Shown here: positions 52,747 through 61,814 of the stretch, in pieces
How positions within the stretch are numbered: the first letter of the stretch is position 1
Layout: each line of letters starts with the position of its first letter
From: Streptomyces cirratus
GTDB lineage: Bacteria; Actinomycetota; Actinomycetes; Streptomycetales; Streptomycetaceae
NCBI RefSeq assembly: GCF_014650775.1
Contig: NZ_BMVP01000018.1
Coordinates: 1-64,000, forward strand
DNA length: 64,000 nt
Direction of reading: 5' to 3'
Made by a program: the position numbers and the translations under genes
The notes under the pieces: model-generated
Seen by the model: the letters and a program-made list of their open reading frames with translations, nothing else
The model's database searches: none
Told to the model about the DNA's origin: nothing

Positions 52747-53373
52747 CTACGGTGTCGCGGGCGCGCTCGGGCCAGGTGCGTCGTGGAGCAGCAATGCGAC
52801 CGCAGCCTCGACGTAGTCGTTCAGCCCGTCCTGCGTTCCGAGCGGGAGCAAGCCCGGCAGCCGTACGGCCAGTTGGTTGTGTCCGACGTAGGCCGTGAGC
52901 CCCAGAACGGCACGCTGTACCGCCACCTCGGGCGGGAATCCGAGCTCCTCGAAGAGGCTCACGACGTAGGCCATGCGCCGTTCCATCACGCGCCGCACCA
53001 CGGGTGCGACGAGTGCGTGGTCGGCGGAGGCGAGCACGCTGACAGCCGCGGGATTGTGTTCCGCGTCCCTGCTGACACGCGTGAAGAGCATCCGCAGTCG
53101 GGCTGCCGGTTCGGGTTCGGCGGCCAGGGCGGAGATGGTCGCCTCGGTGAAGCGCTGTTCCCAGAGTGAGAGCGCCGCCTCGATGAGCGCCTCTCGATTC
53201 GCGAAGTGCCAGTAGAAACTGCCTTTGGTCGTGCCCAGTGCCGTCGCGAGCGGCTCGACCGCGACAGCGGCCACTCCGCCCTTGCCGAGGGCGCTGAGCG
53301 CGGCTTCGGCCCAATCGTTCGCGGACAACCGACGACGTTCTCGTTCCATCTCCATACGGTAGCGTACGGTCAT
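52747..53373 (-). CDS. TetR-family transcriptional regulator
   Basis: 208 residues (ATG 53373; ATG 53355 and 53349 are possible). N-terminal helix-turn-helix ALSALGKGGVAAVAVEPLAT and GTTKGSFYWHFANREALIEA; C-terminal ligand-binding helices (NPAAVSVLASADHALVAPVV). It is divergent from an SRPBCC-type gene with a perfect palindrome directly before both starts, so it probably represses itself and its neighbour. Confidence 0.9.
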   Translation of the reverse strand: MTVRYRMEMERERRRLSANDWAEAALSALGKGGVAAVAVEPLATALGTTKGSFYWHFANREALIEAALSLWEQRFTEATISALAAEPEPAARLRMLFTRVSRDAEHNPAAVSVLASADHALVAPVVRRVMERRMAYVVSLFEELGFPPEVAVQRAVLGLTAYVGHNQLAVRLPGLLPLGTQDGLNDYVEAAVALLLHDAPGPSAPATP

Positions 53374-53374
53374 T

Positions 53375-53392
53375 CCATACGCACCCGTATGG
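53375..53392. promoter_or_regulatory. TetR operator candidate
   Basis: CCATACG-CACC-CGTATGG, with perfect 7-bp arms. It begins 1 bp upstream of the TetR ATG at 53373. A second half-site (CCATACGGTAGCG) lies just inside the coding start. Confidence 0.65.
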
Positions 53393-53393
53393 A

Positions 53394-53819
53394 GTGCGTC
53401 CAGGTGAGCGCCTACGAGCCCGGCAGCCGGAGATCCGCTTCATCTTCACCCCCGGACCGGGCCTGGTGGGTCACCACGAATTCGTCATCGTCCCCAACGG
53501 GCCGGCACGCTGTCAGGTCGTCCACACCATCACCGCGCGTGCGGCCGGGGTGATGCGCCTGCTGTGGCCTCTCGCAGCCCGCTGGCTCCACAAAGCGCTC
53601 CTCACCGACCTGCTCGACACCATCGAGCGGGAAGCGACAGGCCGCGTCGACTTCTCCTGCCGGCCCCCACCCCGTCCGTCGCCCCGGCAGCCTGAACGCA
53701 GCGGCGCGACCGCGAGTGCAGAACGCCCGGGGGCCGCGCCGAAGCGCAAGACCTGGCCGTCATCGAACTCCAGACGAAGCGTCATCCTGGTCACGCTCAC
53801 GGCCGGGACCCGAGCCTGA
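53394..53819 (+). CDS. SRPBCC-like protein, possibly 5'-truncated
   Basis: 141 residues from GTG 53394. EIRFIFTPGPGLVGHHEFVI, then ARCQVVHTITARAAGVMRLL and LHKALLTDLLDTIERE match the middle strand and the long C-terminal helix of SRPBCC (START-like) proteins. The N-terminal strand and first helices are missing and the last 45 residues are low-complexity, so it may be a pseudogene. The palindrome overlaps its start region. Confidence 0.5.
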   Translation: MRPGERLRARQPEIRFIFTPGPGLVGHHEFVIVPNGPARCQVVHTITARAAGVMRLLWPLAARWLHKALLTDLLDTIEREATGRVDFSCRPPPRPSPRQPERSGATASAERPGAAPKRKTWPSSNSRRSVILVTLTAGTRA

Positions 53820-54007
53820 ACCTGCACCGGGAAGCGGATGGGCGGCGCTGCCACGTCCGCCGCCCGCCTGCATACGCCCTTCGGGTGAACCCGACGGTAC
53901 GGACCCAGCCACGCGCCCGAGGGGAGCGAAGACGGTGCGAGGGCCCGGAGCGTCCGGGCATGCCCCGCGCACGTGCGAAGTGGTGCGCATACCTTTTGGA
54001 GGCAGTT

Positions 54008-54247
54008 GTGACTGGTCTGTTCAAGAGCGCCGCGGTCGCGTTGGCCGCGGGGGTGGCCGTGGTCGGCGGGGCGTTCGTCGCGTTGGCCGATGCCGGGGCC
54101 CAGGGTGTGGCCGCGTATTCGCCCGGGGTGGGCTCGGGCAACGTGATTCAGATCCCGATCCACATCCCGGTCAACGCGTGCGGGAACAGTGTGAGCGTGA
54201 TCGGACTGCTCAACCCGGCCTTCGGGAACACCTGCGTCAACTCCTGA
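54008..54247 (+). CDS. Short chaplin
   Basis: 79 residues from GTG 54008 with GGAGG 5 nt upstream. Signal peptide (FKSAAVALAAGVAVVGGAF) followed by a chaplin domain VGSGNVIQIPIHIPVNACGN ... GLLNPAFGNTCVNS with Cys58 and Cys76 at the two conserved positions. It lacks a sortase signal, so it belongs to the short, ChpE/ChpH-like secreted type that coats aerial hyphae with amyloid-like rodlets. Confidence 0.92.
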   Translation: MTGLFKSAAVALAAGVAVVGGAFVALADAGAQGVAAYSPGVGSGNVIQIPIHIPVNACGNSVSVIGLLNPAFGNTCVNS

Positions 54248-54370
54248 CCGCCCACGCTTCCAGGGCTCCGGTCCGAGCGCCGGTGACGGGCCGACGGCGG
54301 GCCGGATGACCTCGATCCCTTCGGTGTGTGACACGGCCGGTTGGGCGCCGGACGCCGGGGGTGAGCAAGT

Positions 54371-54511
54371 GCGGACGCGGTGCTCGACGTCACCGGCGGA
54401 GACGTGAACCACGAACTGCTACGGGCACGCGACACCGTTTCACAGCTCACCGGAACGCCGGGCCGCACGTTCCGGCAGTGGCCCGCAGAGAACGCCGACG
54501 CCGTTCGTTGA
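54371..54511 (+). pseudogene. 3' end of an NmrA/azoreductase-type NAD(P)-binding protein
   Basis: A start-less frame, ADAVLDVTGGDVNHELLRAR then LTGTPGRTFRQWPAENADAV, resembles the C-terminal helix of NmrA-like reductases. The Rossmann part is gone. The rest of 54248-54746 holds nothing recognisable. Confidence 0.5.
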
Positions 54512-54746
54512 CGCGCCTGACCGCGGCCCGGTCGCGACCTGAGCACGTTCGTGGGGGTCCGCTCCGTCGGGCCGCCGAAGCGGCTGCCGGGTATCAGGAC
54601 CTCCCGGAGAGTTCCGACAGGTAGCCCGGCCAAGGCCCTGGGCTCGGGGCTGCCGCGACTCGCCGCGGAACCGCGGCAGGCGCACCGCCCGCACAGCAGA
54701 AGGGAGTCACGGGAACGCCGGCAACGGAGGTACTTGCATCCCATGC

Positions 54747-55736
54747 TCACGGGGCCCCCGCCGCACCTGCGCGTCGTTGGTAGAGGACGTGTCGGGACCG
54801 TCGGGTGCGCGTCACGAGCCCGGCGCGGTACAGGATTTGCAGGTGGTACGAGACGGTGGCCGGGCTCAGGTAGAGGCGCTGGGCGATTTCCGTCGTGGAA
54901 CGCGGTTGGTGCAACTCGGCCAGGAGCCTTTGTCGCATCTCACCGATCAACGGGTGCTCCTGGATCTGCGGGAGAGCGTCGATCCGTACGGTTGGGTAGA
55001 CGATCAGCGGGGTGCGTGGGTTCGGCGCACCAGCCGGCTCGGCGGCGCAGAAGACGGCCCGGTCGATGAAGACGCTCGGTGTCATGATCACTGCATTCGC
55101 GTCCAGCGTCATCTGGTGCGCGCTACCCGAGCGGAGGTGAACAAGCAGCTCACCGTCTAACCATTGCAGGTTGGGAGCCAGATGGTTGAGCGTCTCGGCG
55201 AGGCCGTATCGGGCGATCTCGGAGGCCCGTGCGGTGACATCGGCTTCCAGACGTGCCTGGACGGCCGGCCACGACGGCGCCAACACCGCGTGCCAGAACT
55301 GTGCCATCTCATCGGCCAGGCGTTGCGCGAAGTGGCCTTCTCCGCGTGCGAGCGCCTGGAGGAGCTGCCGCGGGGCCGGGCGGGTGGAATGCGGATCCCA
55401 GGAGTGGCCACTGATGGCACTTCCCAACTCGTAGCGGATCCGCTCGTGGGGCGTCGTGGCGATCCGGTGTAGTTCGCTGTCCGTCTCGTTCTGGAAGGTC
55501 TGGGGCTCAGGCCGGAGGAAGTCCGGAGCGTAACCTCGCGGTCCGCATGCGCCGACCACAGCCAGCAGTCCCAGTCGGTGCAGGGTCAGCGCTTGGGTGG
55601 TCCTGGCGCGCCACGATGCGTCCAGGCCGGCGGGATTGGAGCCGATGGTGCTGAGCAGGTCCTTGGCTGAGCCGAGGGGCGAAACGGCGAACCTGACGCT
55701 CCCCAGGCCTTGAGTCCCCAGGCGGATCCGGATCAC
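54747..55736 (-). CDS. ArsR-type winged-helix regulator with large N-terminal domain
   Basis: 329 residues from GTG 55736. The body (1-245) is a DUF5937-like region (VIRIRLGTQGLGSVRFAVSP with conserved Trp and His segments). The C-terminal 75 residues form an ArsR helix-turn-helix: QRLLAELHQPRSTTEIAQRL and SPATVSYHLQILYRAGLVTR. No Cys metal site is seen, so it probably senses something other than metal. GTG 55736 aligns with the usual VIRIRL beginning; AAGGGG lies 10 nt upstream. Divergent from a secreted-protein gene. Confidence 0.85.
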   Translation of the reverse strand: MIRIRLGTQGLGSVRFAVSPLGSAKDLLSTIGSNPAGLDASWRARTTQALTLHRLGLLAVVGACGPRGYAPDFLRPEPQTFQNETDSELHRIATTPHERIRYELGSAISGHSWDPHSTRPAPRQLLQALARGEGHFAQRLADEMAQFWHAVLAPSWPAVQARLEADVTARASEIARYGLAETLNHLAPNLQWLDGELLVHLRSGSAHQMTLDANAVIMTPSVFIDRAVFCAAEPAGAPNPRTPLIVYPTVRIDALPQIQEHPLIGEMRQRLLAELHQPRSTTEIAQRLYLSPATVSYHLQILYRAGLVTRTRRSRHVLYQRRAGAAGAP

Positions 55737-55949
55737 AAGCGCTGCCCCTTCGCCAGTTCCTTCGAAAGCAATCGAATCATTCGGTCCGTCGATCGACACG
55801 GTGTTCGCTGAAATCACCGCACCGACCGGTGCGAGGGAAACGAAGCAGTCCGTGAACGTCCATGGGAGCCGACCGCAGCACAGCCACGAACGCGGTGCAC
55901 GCCCCGGGACGGGCAATCGGGTACCACCGACGGAGAGAAGGACGAACAC

Positions 55950-56426
55950 ATGCGACGCTCTGCTCGAACCCGCCGAGGCACGGCGAGGACAGCCGCGATC
56001 CTGACGGCGGTGGCCACCGTCCTCGCAGGCGGACTGGCCACTGCTGAAAGCGCCTCGGCGAACACAAGCCCCGGGGGTTGCCGTACGACCGGCTGGGCAT
56101 CCGAGCCCGGCGGCGTCCAGCTGTGGCCGTGCAGCAGCGGTGACGGGAGCGTCGGCATCAACGCGACCGTCCACATCCGCAACCCGAACGCGATCGACAT
56201 CTTCCCCTGCGCGCAGCTGTTGCAAGTCAACTCCAACGGCACCACGACCCAGGTCGGCGACTTCGGATGCATCGGGGCGTGGACGAACGGTGCCCCGGAC
56301 CTGAGGAAGGGGCCGATCGGCGTGCACCAGGGCACCTACGTGGTGGTGTCCGGATTCTGGGCCACGATCGACGGCCACTACGGCTACTACGGGGGCGCCC
56401 AGAGCGCCACCATCAAGGTGTTCTGA
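55950..56426 (+). CDS. Secreted protein of unknown function
   Basis: 158 residues from ATG 55950 with GGAGAGAAGGA upstream. A signal peptide (GTARTAAILTAVATVLAGGL) is followed by a mature domain with four Cys (GGCRTTGW, LWPCSSGDG, IDIFPCAQLL, GDFGCIGAW), suggesting two disulfides. The mature part is beta-rich and ends GHYGYYGGAQSATIKVF. No family is recognised. Small Streptomyces exoproteins of this kind are often abundant. Confidence 0.8.
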   Translation: MRRSARTRRGTARTAAILTAVATVLAGGLATAESASANTSPGGCRTTGWASEPGGVQLWPCSSGDGSVGINATVHIRNPNAIDIFPCAQLLQVNSNGTTTQVGDFGCIGAWTNGAPDLRKGPIGVHQGTYVVVSGFWATIDGHYGYYGGAQSATIKVF

Positions 56427-56531
56427 GACCGTGTCCTGTCCGGCTGCGCCTACGGCGGCCGTCCGTGCCGGACAGGACCGCGAGCACGCTGACGATCTCC
56501 ACCCGGGCCGTTTCGGGACTCGGGTGGAGAT

Positions 56532-57440
56532 TCAATGCCCGTCGTGCTGCATCGCCTGCTCGCAAAGGGTGCGGATGAGCGTCGTGACACGGGGCCGGTC
56601 ACGGCCGCCGATCGTGGCGACGCCGATGTGCCGGACCGGGCCCGGCGACTTGATCGGGACGGTGCGCAGGCCCGGGATTCCGGGAGTGAGGGCGATGGAG
56701 GGGATCAGGGAGACTCCCATGCCTGCCGCGACGAGGGAGCGGGCGAAGAAGTAGTCGGAGGTGGTCCCGCGGATTTCCGGATCGAAGCCGGCGCGTTCGG
56801 CGAAGCGGCGCAGGTATGCCTCGGTCTTCATGCAGCCGAGCACCCAGGGTTCGGCTGCCAGATCGGCGAGGTCGAGCGCGTCGTGGTCGGCGAGTCGGTG
56901 CCCCTGCGGCAGGACGACGTGCAGGGGGTCTTCCAGGAGCGGCGTCCACTCCAGGCGGGAGCTGGGGCCCGGTCCGACGGGGAGCGGGCCGTCGAAGTGG
57001 TAGGCGAGGGCAAGGTCCACGGCACCTTGACGGACGAGTGGAAGGGTGTCCTCGGGTTCACCCTCCCTGACATGGAGCACGGTGCGCGGATGGACTGCCA
57101 TGAGCCGGGTGAGAGCGGCGGGCAGCAGGAGCCTGCCGCCGCTGGTGAAGGTGGCGACGGTGAGTTGGGTGCGGCCAGTGCTGAGCGCGGCGACCCGTTG
57201 TCGTGCATGTTCGAGCTCCGCGGCGACGGATTCGGCGGCGCCGACCATGATGTGGCCCGCCCGTGTGAGGGTGACGCCCCGGGTGCTGCGCGCGACGACC
57301 TGGACACCGAGGCTGCGTTCCAGTGCAGCCACCTGCTGGGAGACGGCCGAGGGGGTGAGGCGGAGAGCCGCGGCCGCCTGGTTGAAGCTGCCGAACTCCG
57401 CCACCGCCCGCAGGACGCGAAGCCGCTGCACATCGATCAA
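56532..57440 (-). CDS. LysR-family transcriptional regulator
   Basis: 302 residues from TTG 57440 (GGAAAA 3 nt upstream). N-terminal winged helix LRVLRAVAEFGSFNQAAAAL and TPSAVSQQVAALERSLGVQV; effector domain with LPQGHRLADHDALDLADLAA. Divergent from an epimerase-AKR operon with a shared inverted repeat, so it probably regulates that operon. Confidence 0.9.
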   Translation of the reverse strand: MIDVQRLRVLRAVAEFGSFNQAAAALRLTPSAVSQQVAALERSLGVQVVARSTRGVTLTRAGHIMVGAAESVAAELEHARQRVAALSTGRTQLTVATFTSGGRLLLPAALTRLMAVHPRTVLHVREGEPEDTLPLVRQGAVDLALAYHFDGPLPVGPGPSSRLEWTPLLEDPLHVVLPQGHRLADHDALDLADLAAEPWVLGCMKTEAYLRRFAERAGFDPEIRGTTSDYFFARSLVAAGMGVSLIPSIALTPGIPGLRTVPIKSPGPVRHIGVATIGGRDRPRVTTLIRTLCEQAMQHDGH

Positions 57441-57468
57441 CAGTTTTCCTTAATCCCGATCAAGTAAG

Positions 57469-57484
57469 TCAGCACTTCTGCTGA
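57469..57484. promoter_or_regulatory. Inverted repeat between LysR and epimerase genes
   Basis: TCAGCA-CTTC-TGCTGA, perfect 6-bp arms, in the only shared intergenic space; a likely LysR site. Confidence 0.5.
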
Positions 57485-57510
57485 TGACGATAGGTCTGCA
57501 GGCTTGGGGC

Positions 57511-58449
57511 ATGCAAAGGATCTGCGTCATCGGCGGAAGCCGGTACTTCGGAAAGCTCCTCGTAGAGCGGCTACAGGCTGCGGGCCACCAGGTCACTTTG
57601 ATCAACCGCGGCTCCGGCCCGCCGCCCGTCGGCGTCGAGCACCTCGTCGTCGACCGCAACGACGAGGCCGCCCTGACGGCCGCGCTCGACGCCCGCACCT
57701 TCGACGTCGTGGTGGACCAGATCTGCTACACCCCGGTACAGGCCGCCATCGCCGCCCGCGCCTTTGCCGGCCGCACCCGGCGCTATGTCATGACCTCCAC
57801 GATCGAGGTCTACGACCCCGCGACCGCCGCCCTGCCGGCCGTGCCCTCGGGGACGCCCGTGTCAGAGGAGAGCGTGGACCCGAGCACCTGGCAGGTAGCC
57901 ATGGACCTGCCGTGGCACGACGACGCCTACCTGGAGGCGCACTACGCCGAGGGCAAGCGGCAGGCCGAGGCGGTCTTCGCCCGCGCCGGCAGCTTCGCCT
58001 TCGCCACGGTGCGCAGCGCCCACGTGCTCGGCGGCGGCGCGCAGGAGTTCACCGGCCGGCTGGCGCACTATGCCGGGCGCATCGCCCGGGGCGAAGAGGT
58101 CACCGTGCACGCGAAGGCGCTGCCCACGGTCTTCATCCACTACGAGGAGCTGGCGGACCTGCTGTCGTGGGCGACCACTGCCGACTTCACCGGCCCGGTC
58201 AACGCCTGCTCCGACGGCCCGCTCGATGTGTACGGCCTCGCCGGGATCGTCGCCGCGCCGGCCGGCCGGGAGGCCGTCTACCGGACCGTCCCGGCGGGCG
58301 AGGAGGCTTCGCCGTTCTCCTTCGACCGCCATTACGCCATGAGCAACGCCCGTGCGAAGGTGCTGGGTTTCTCCTTCTCCCGCACCGCCGACTGGCTGCC
58401 CGGCGCCGTCGCCGAAGCCCTCGCCCTATCCGTCGCTCCCACCGACTGA
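57511..58449 (+). CDS. NAD-dependent epimerase/dehydratase family protein
   Basis: 312 residues from ATG 57511 (ATG 57484 is also open). Rossmann motif ICVIGGSRYFGKLLVERLQA; EVYDPATAALPAVPSG and HYAEGKRQAEAVFAR include the Tyr/Lys region (YAEGK). C-terminal YRTVPAGEEASPFSF region. It is first in a two-gene operon with an AKR 14 bp downstream, and under divergent LysR control. Both act on unknown carbonyl or sugar-like substrates. Confidence 0.88.
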   Translation: MQRICVIGGSRYFGKLLVERLQAAGHQVTLINRGSGPPPVGVEHLVVDRNDEAALTAALDARTFDVVVDQICYTPVQAAIAARAFAGRTRRYVMTSTIEVYDPATAALPAVPSGTPVSEESVDPSTWQVAMDLPWHDDAYLEAHYAEGKRQAEAVFARAGSFAFATVRSAHVLGGGAQEFTGRLAHYAGRIARGEEVTVHAKALPTVFIHYEELADLLSWATTADFTGPVNACSDGPLDVYGLAGIVAAPAGREAVYRTVPAGEEASPFSFDRHYAMSNARAKVLGFSFSRTADWLPGAVAEALALSVAPTD

Positions 58450-58463
58450 GGAACAAGGCCACC

Positions 58464-59360
58464 ATGCAGTACCGCACCATCGCCAGCACCGCCGTCAGCG
58501 CCATCGGTCTGGGCGCCATGCCGCTGTCCATCGAGCACCGCCCGGACCAGACGCGGGCCGTCGCCACCGTCCACGCCGCGCTCGACGCCGGTGTCACCCT
58601 TGTCGACACCGCCGACAGCTACCACTGGCACGCCGACGAAGCGGGTCACAACGAGCTGCTGATCGCCCGCGCCCTGGCCCGCTACGGCGGCGACACCTCC
58701 CATGTCCTGGTGGCCACCAAGGGTGGCCGCGGCCGTCCCGGCGACGGCAGCTGGACCGTCACCGCCACACCCGCCCACCTCAAGCAGGCCGCCGAAGCCT
58801 CCGCCAAGCGCCTGGGCGTCGAGGCGATCGGCCTGTACCAGCTGCACAAGCCGGACCCGACCGTACCCTGGGCGGAATCCGTCGGCGCGCTGCGCGAGCT
58901 CCTCGACGCCGGCACCATCCGCGCCGCCGGTATCTCCAACGTCACCACCACCCAGATCCGCCAGGCACATCAGATCCTCGGCGAAGGGCTCGTCTCCGTA
59001 CAGAACCGGTACTCGCCCGCCGTCCGCGACAGCGAGCCGGAGCTGCGGCTGAGTGAACAGCTGGGGCTGGCCTTCCTGCCGTGGGGCCCACTCGGCGGCA
59101 TCTCCCGCAGTTCCCTCGACGGTCCCTCCGGTCCCACCTCCATCGGCACACCCTTCCACCGCATCGCCGCCGAACGCGGCGTCAGCCCGCAGCAGATCGC
59201 GCTGGCTTGGCTGCTCGCCCGCTCGCCGGCAGTGATCCCGCTACCGGGAGCCAGCCGCCCGACCTCCATCACCGACTCCGCCAGGGCCGTGGAGCTCACG
59301 CTGAACGCGCAGGAACTGGAGGAACTCGAGGACGCTCTGCCGTGTCAGTTGGGGCTCTAG
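58464..59360 (+). CDS. Aldo/keto reductase
   Basis: 298 residues from ATG 58464, GAGGAAC upstream. The tetrad is Asp48, Tyr53 (VDTADSYHWH), Lys86 (VLVATKGG) and His128 (YQLHKPD). It is 14 bp after the epimerase and cotranscribed; a strong terminator follows. The pair may carry out sequential reduction/isomerisation of one substrate; this is inference. Confidence 0.92.
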   Translation: MQYRTIASTAVSAIGLGAMPLSIEHRPDQTRAVATVHAALDAGVTLVDTADSYHWHADEAGHNELLIARALARYGGDTSHVLVATKGGRGRPGDGSWTVTATPAHLKQAAEASAKRLGVEAIGLYQLHKPDPTVPWAESVGALRELLDAGTIRAAGISNVTTTQIRQAHQILGEGLVSVQNRYSPAVRDSEPELRLSEQLGLAFLPWGPLGGISRSSLDGPSGPTSIGTPFHRIAAERGVSPQQIALAWLLARSPAVIPLPGASRPTSITDSARAVELTLNAQELEELEDALPCQLGL

Positions 59361-59394
59361 GGACCGGCTGGGGCAGGACTTGCCGGACCCCCAA

Positions 59395-59428
59395 CCGGCC
59401 GCAGTTCCCAGTGGGGAACTGCGGCCGG
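59395..59428. terminator. Perfect 15-bp hairpin
   Basis: Arms CCGGCCGCAGTTCCC (59395-59409) and its complement (59414-59428) with loop AGTG, 35 bp after the AKR stop and before the convergent TPR gene. Strong bidirectional terminator. Confidence 0.9.
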
Positions 59429-59500
59429 GCGCGGTGTACCGCTCGGAGACGGTGTACGGCTTCGGCGTCCGCGGCTGCCGACCGCGCACGCCCCGCCCCA

Positions 59501-60757
59501 CTACAGGTCGTCGGAGAGCACCGTGTCTTGCGCCTTGCGGCGGCGTCCCCAGCGCTTGTTCGCCATTTGGACGTCGGCCTGCGCCGATGACGACTCCTCC
59601 AGGGGGGTGAGCGTGAGGACCTCCGTCTTCGCGAGCGGCTCCGGGGACGAGGAGGCAGCGGTAGCCGTGGGTGCCGATACGGCCGAGGATCCCGAGGGGA
59701 TGTCCACGATGAGCGGTACCAGACGTTCGCCGCGAGCCTTGGCGTCACTACTGGCATCGCCCCTGGCGTCGTTCTGGCCCTTGGCCTCGCTCTGGTTCTT
59801 GCCCTTGCGCACCCGCCACAGCCCCCGGGACTGGAGGGCGGTGCCGAGGTTGTTCAGGACCCGGCCCTCGTCGTCGCTCATCTCGGCGAACCGGGCGGCG
59901 GCCTGCTGGTGTGCGTCGATGGCCTCGTCGAACCGCCGCACCTGCTGCAGGGCCATGCCCAGGTTGTTCAGGGCCCGGCCCTCGCCCTCGTGGTCACCGA
60001 GTTCCGTGAACCGGGCGGCGGCCTGCTGGTGCGCGTCGATGGCTTCCTCGAACCGCCGCACCTGCTGCAAAGCCGTACCCAGGTTGTTCAGGGCCCGGCC
60101 CTCACCGTCATGGTCACCCAGCTCGGCGAACCGGGCGGCGGCCTGCTGGTGAGCGTCGATGGCTTCCTCGAACCGCCGCACCTGCTGCAAAGCCGTACCC
60201 AGGTTGTTCAGGGCCCGGCCCTCACCGTCATGGTCACCCAGCTCGGCGAACCGGGCGGCGGCCTGCTGGTGAGCGTCGATGGCCTCGTCGAACCGCCGCA
60301 CCTGCTGCGAAGCCGTGCCGAGGTTGTTCAGGGCCTGCCCCTCGCGGTGGTGGTCGCCCAGCGCGGTGAACCGGGCGGCGGCCTGCTGGTGTGCGTCGAT
60401 GGCTTCCTCGAACCGCCGCACCTGCTGCGAAGCCGTCCCCAGGTTGTTCAGGGCCTGCCCCTCGCGGTGGTGGTCGCCCAGCTCGGCGAACCGGGCGGCG
60501 GCCTGCTGGTGTGCGTCGATGGCCTCGTCGAACCGCTGCACCTGCTGCAAAGCCGTGCCGAGGTTGTTCAGGGCCTGCCCTTCGGCATGGGGCTCGCCCA
60601 GCTCGCGGCATGTGACGAGGTCCTGCTGGTGGGCCTCGATGGCCTCGTCGAACCGCTGCACCTGCTGCAAGGCGACGCCGAGGCTGTTCAGCGCCCGGCT
60701 CTCGCCATGGCGTTCGCCCAGTTCGCGGCAAATTATCAGATCCTGCTGATAGCTCAT
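59501..60757 (-). CDS. Tetratricopeptide-repeat protein with near-identical 40-aa units
   Basis: 418 residues from ATG 60757 (GGGAGG 5 nt upstream). About eight 40-residue TPR-like units (HQQAAARFAELGDHDGEG, RALNNLGTALQQVRRFEEAI) fill residues 1-325, followed by a charged linker and an Ala/Pro/Ser tail without known domain. Such repeats occur at the C-termini of STAND/NB-ARC or CHAT proteins; here the nucleotide-binding part is absent, so this may be a truncated gene or a stand-alone scaffold. No membrane segment or signal peptide is seen. Confidence 0.82.
   Translation of the reverse strand: MSYQQDLIICRELGERHGESRALNSLGVALQQVQRFDEAIEAHQQDLVTCRELGEPHAEGQALNNLGTALQQVQRFDEAIDAHQQAAARFAELGDHHREGQALNNLGTASQQVRRFEEAIDAHQQAAARFTALGDHHREGQALNNLGTASQQVRRFDEAIDAHQQAAARFAELGDHDGEGRALNNLGTALQQVRRFEEAIDAHQQAAARFAELGDHDGEGRALNNLGTALQQVRRFEEAIDAHQQAAARFTELGDHEGEGRALNNLGMALQQVRRFDEAIDAHQQAAARFAEMSDDEGRVLNNLGTALQSRGLWRVRKGKNQSEAKGQNDARGDASSDAKARGERLVPLIVDIPSGSSAVSAPTATAASSSPEPLAKTEVLTLTPLEESSSAQADVQMANKRWGRRRKAQDTVLSDDL
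59885..60644 (-). repeat. 120-bp direct repeats of the TPR gene
   Basis: Successive 120-bp units at about 59930-60620 differ at few positions. The two covering about 60031-60270 are essentially identical over 120 bp. Active duplication or gene conversion is likely. Confidence 0.85.
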
Positions 60758-60972
60758 GGTGCCTCCCAGGAGTCGCGCCGTTCTTGGCGACACTCTCAGC
60801 AACCAGCCAAACGCGGACGACCGCAACCGGTTCGGGGCCGGTGGCACCCAACCGAATGGTGCTTTCGCCTGTCTGGCGGAGGCGGCTGCCCCCAACTGCC
60901 CAGCCGGCTCCCTGCCGGCCCCGCGTCCGGACGGAGGCGGCGATCACGGCGCGCCGGGAGGGCAGCCGGAGG

Positions 60973-61548
60973 TCAGCGCATGCGGACGGTGATCCCGGGG
61001 AGCGGTATGTCGGACAGGTCGAGCTGGAGCCCCGTCACGGTCAGGTAGGTCTGGGAGTCACTGAGGGTGTCGGACGGTGCCTGGGTCTTCCCGCGGGTGC
61101 TCACCAGCAGGTACCAGCCCCCGCGCTTGTAGCTGCGTGAGGCGTCGGCGCTGTCGCCGTTCGGGTTCAGCACCCAGCCCTGGCGCTCCAGGTCGGCGCA
61201 GATCGCGTGCATCTCCGACTGTGCGGCGGTCTTCTCGCGGACGGCCGTCCAGCCCGTCCTGTTCGAGTCGGCGCCGGCCGCGACGGTCGGACGGCCCTGT
61301 GCGGGATCCAGGCCCGCCGCGCTGACCGCGGTCCGGATCACCTCGTCCACGGCCTCCCGTGTGAGGGGCGGTGACGTGGACTCCGGTGTGGGCGCCGCCG
61401 TGGACGGGCGGGGCGTGGAATCGGGCGCGCCCAGGTGAACGCGCCCGTCGTCGTCTATCTGGATGTGGTCCGGCAGGGCCACGGCGGCCAGACTCACGAT
61501 CAAGGTCGCGGCCAGCCCGATCCACACCCTCCTCAACAGCGCGTTCAA
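60973..61548 (-). CDS. Membrane-anchored or secreted hypothetical protein
   Basis: 191 residues from TTG 61548 with GGGGGGAG 7 nt upstream. An N-terminal hydrophobic helix (VWIGLAATLIVSLAAVALPD) acts as signal or anchor, followed by a Ser/Thr/Pro linker and an outside domain with MHAICADLERQGWVLNPNGD and GGWYLLVSTRGKTQAPSDTL. Cys in HAICADLERQG is the only one. The pattern is of an unassigned extracellular domain; no function can be given. Confidence 0.72.
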   Translation of the reverse strand: MNALLRRVWIGLAATLIVSLAAVALPDHIQIDDDGRVHLGAPDSTPRPSTAAPTPESTSPPLTREAVDEVIRTAVSAAGLDPAQGRPTVAAGADSNRTGWTAVREKTAAQSEMHAICADLERQGWVLNPNGDSADASRSYKRGGWYLLVSTRGKTQAPSDTLSDSQTYLTVTGLQLDLSDIPLPGITVRMR

Positions 61549-61814
61549 CGCGAGACTCCCCCCCGAGTGATCATTCAGAGGAAGTCTCACACATACTGCT
61601 CGGCGCCCGGCGGCCGTTGCAGGTGCCCTTCGCTTCAAGGTGGCCGACAGCAACGCGAGGGCGGCACGTTCAACTGCCGTGGGGATACGCGCTGTTCGAA
61701 GAGCCGGCCGCGAAGTCCGGCAATGCTGCTGATCGCGGACCAGCACGCCTCCACCGGCGCCTTGCCCCTGGCCATCGGCGGGGATTGCCGGCTGCCCGCA
61801 GCACGCGTGAGAAA

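Noticed and set aside
59885..60644. CRISPR-like regular spacing
   Set aside because: Units are contiguous 120-bp coding repeats in frame with a TPR gene; there are no spacers or cas genes.
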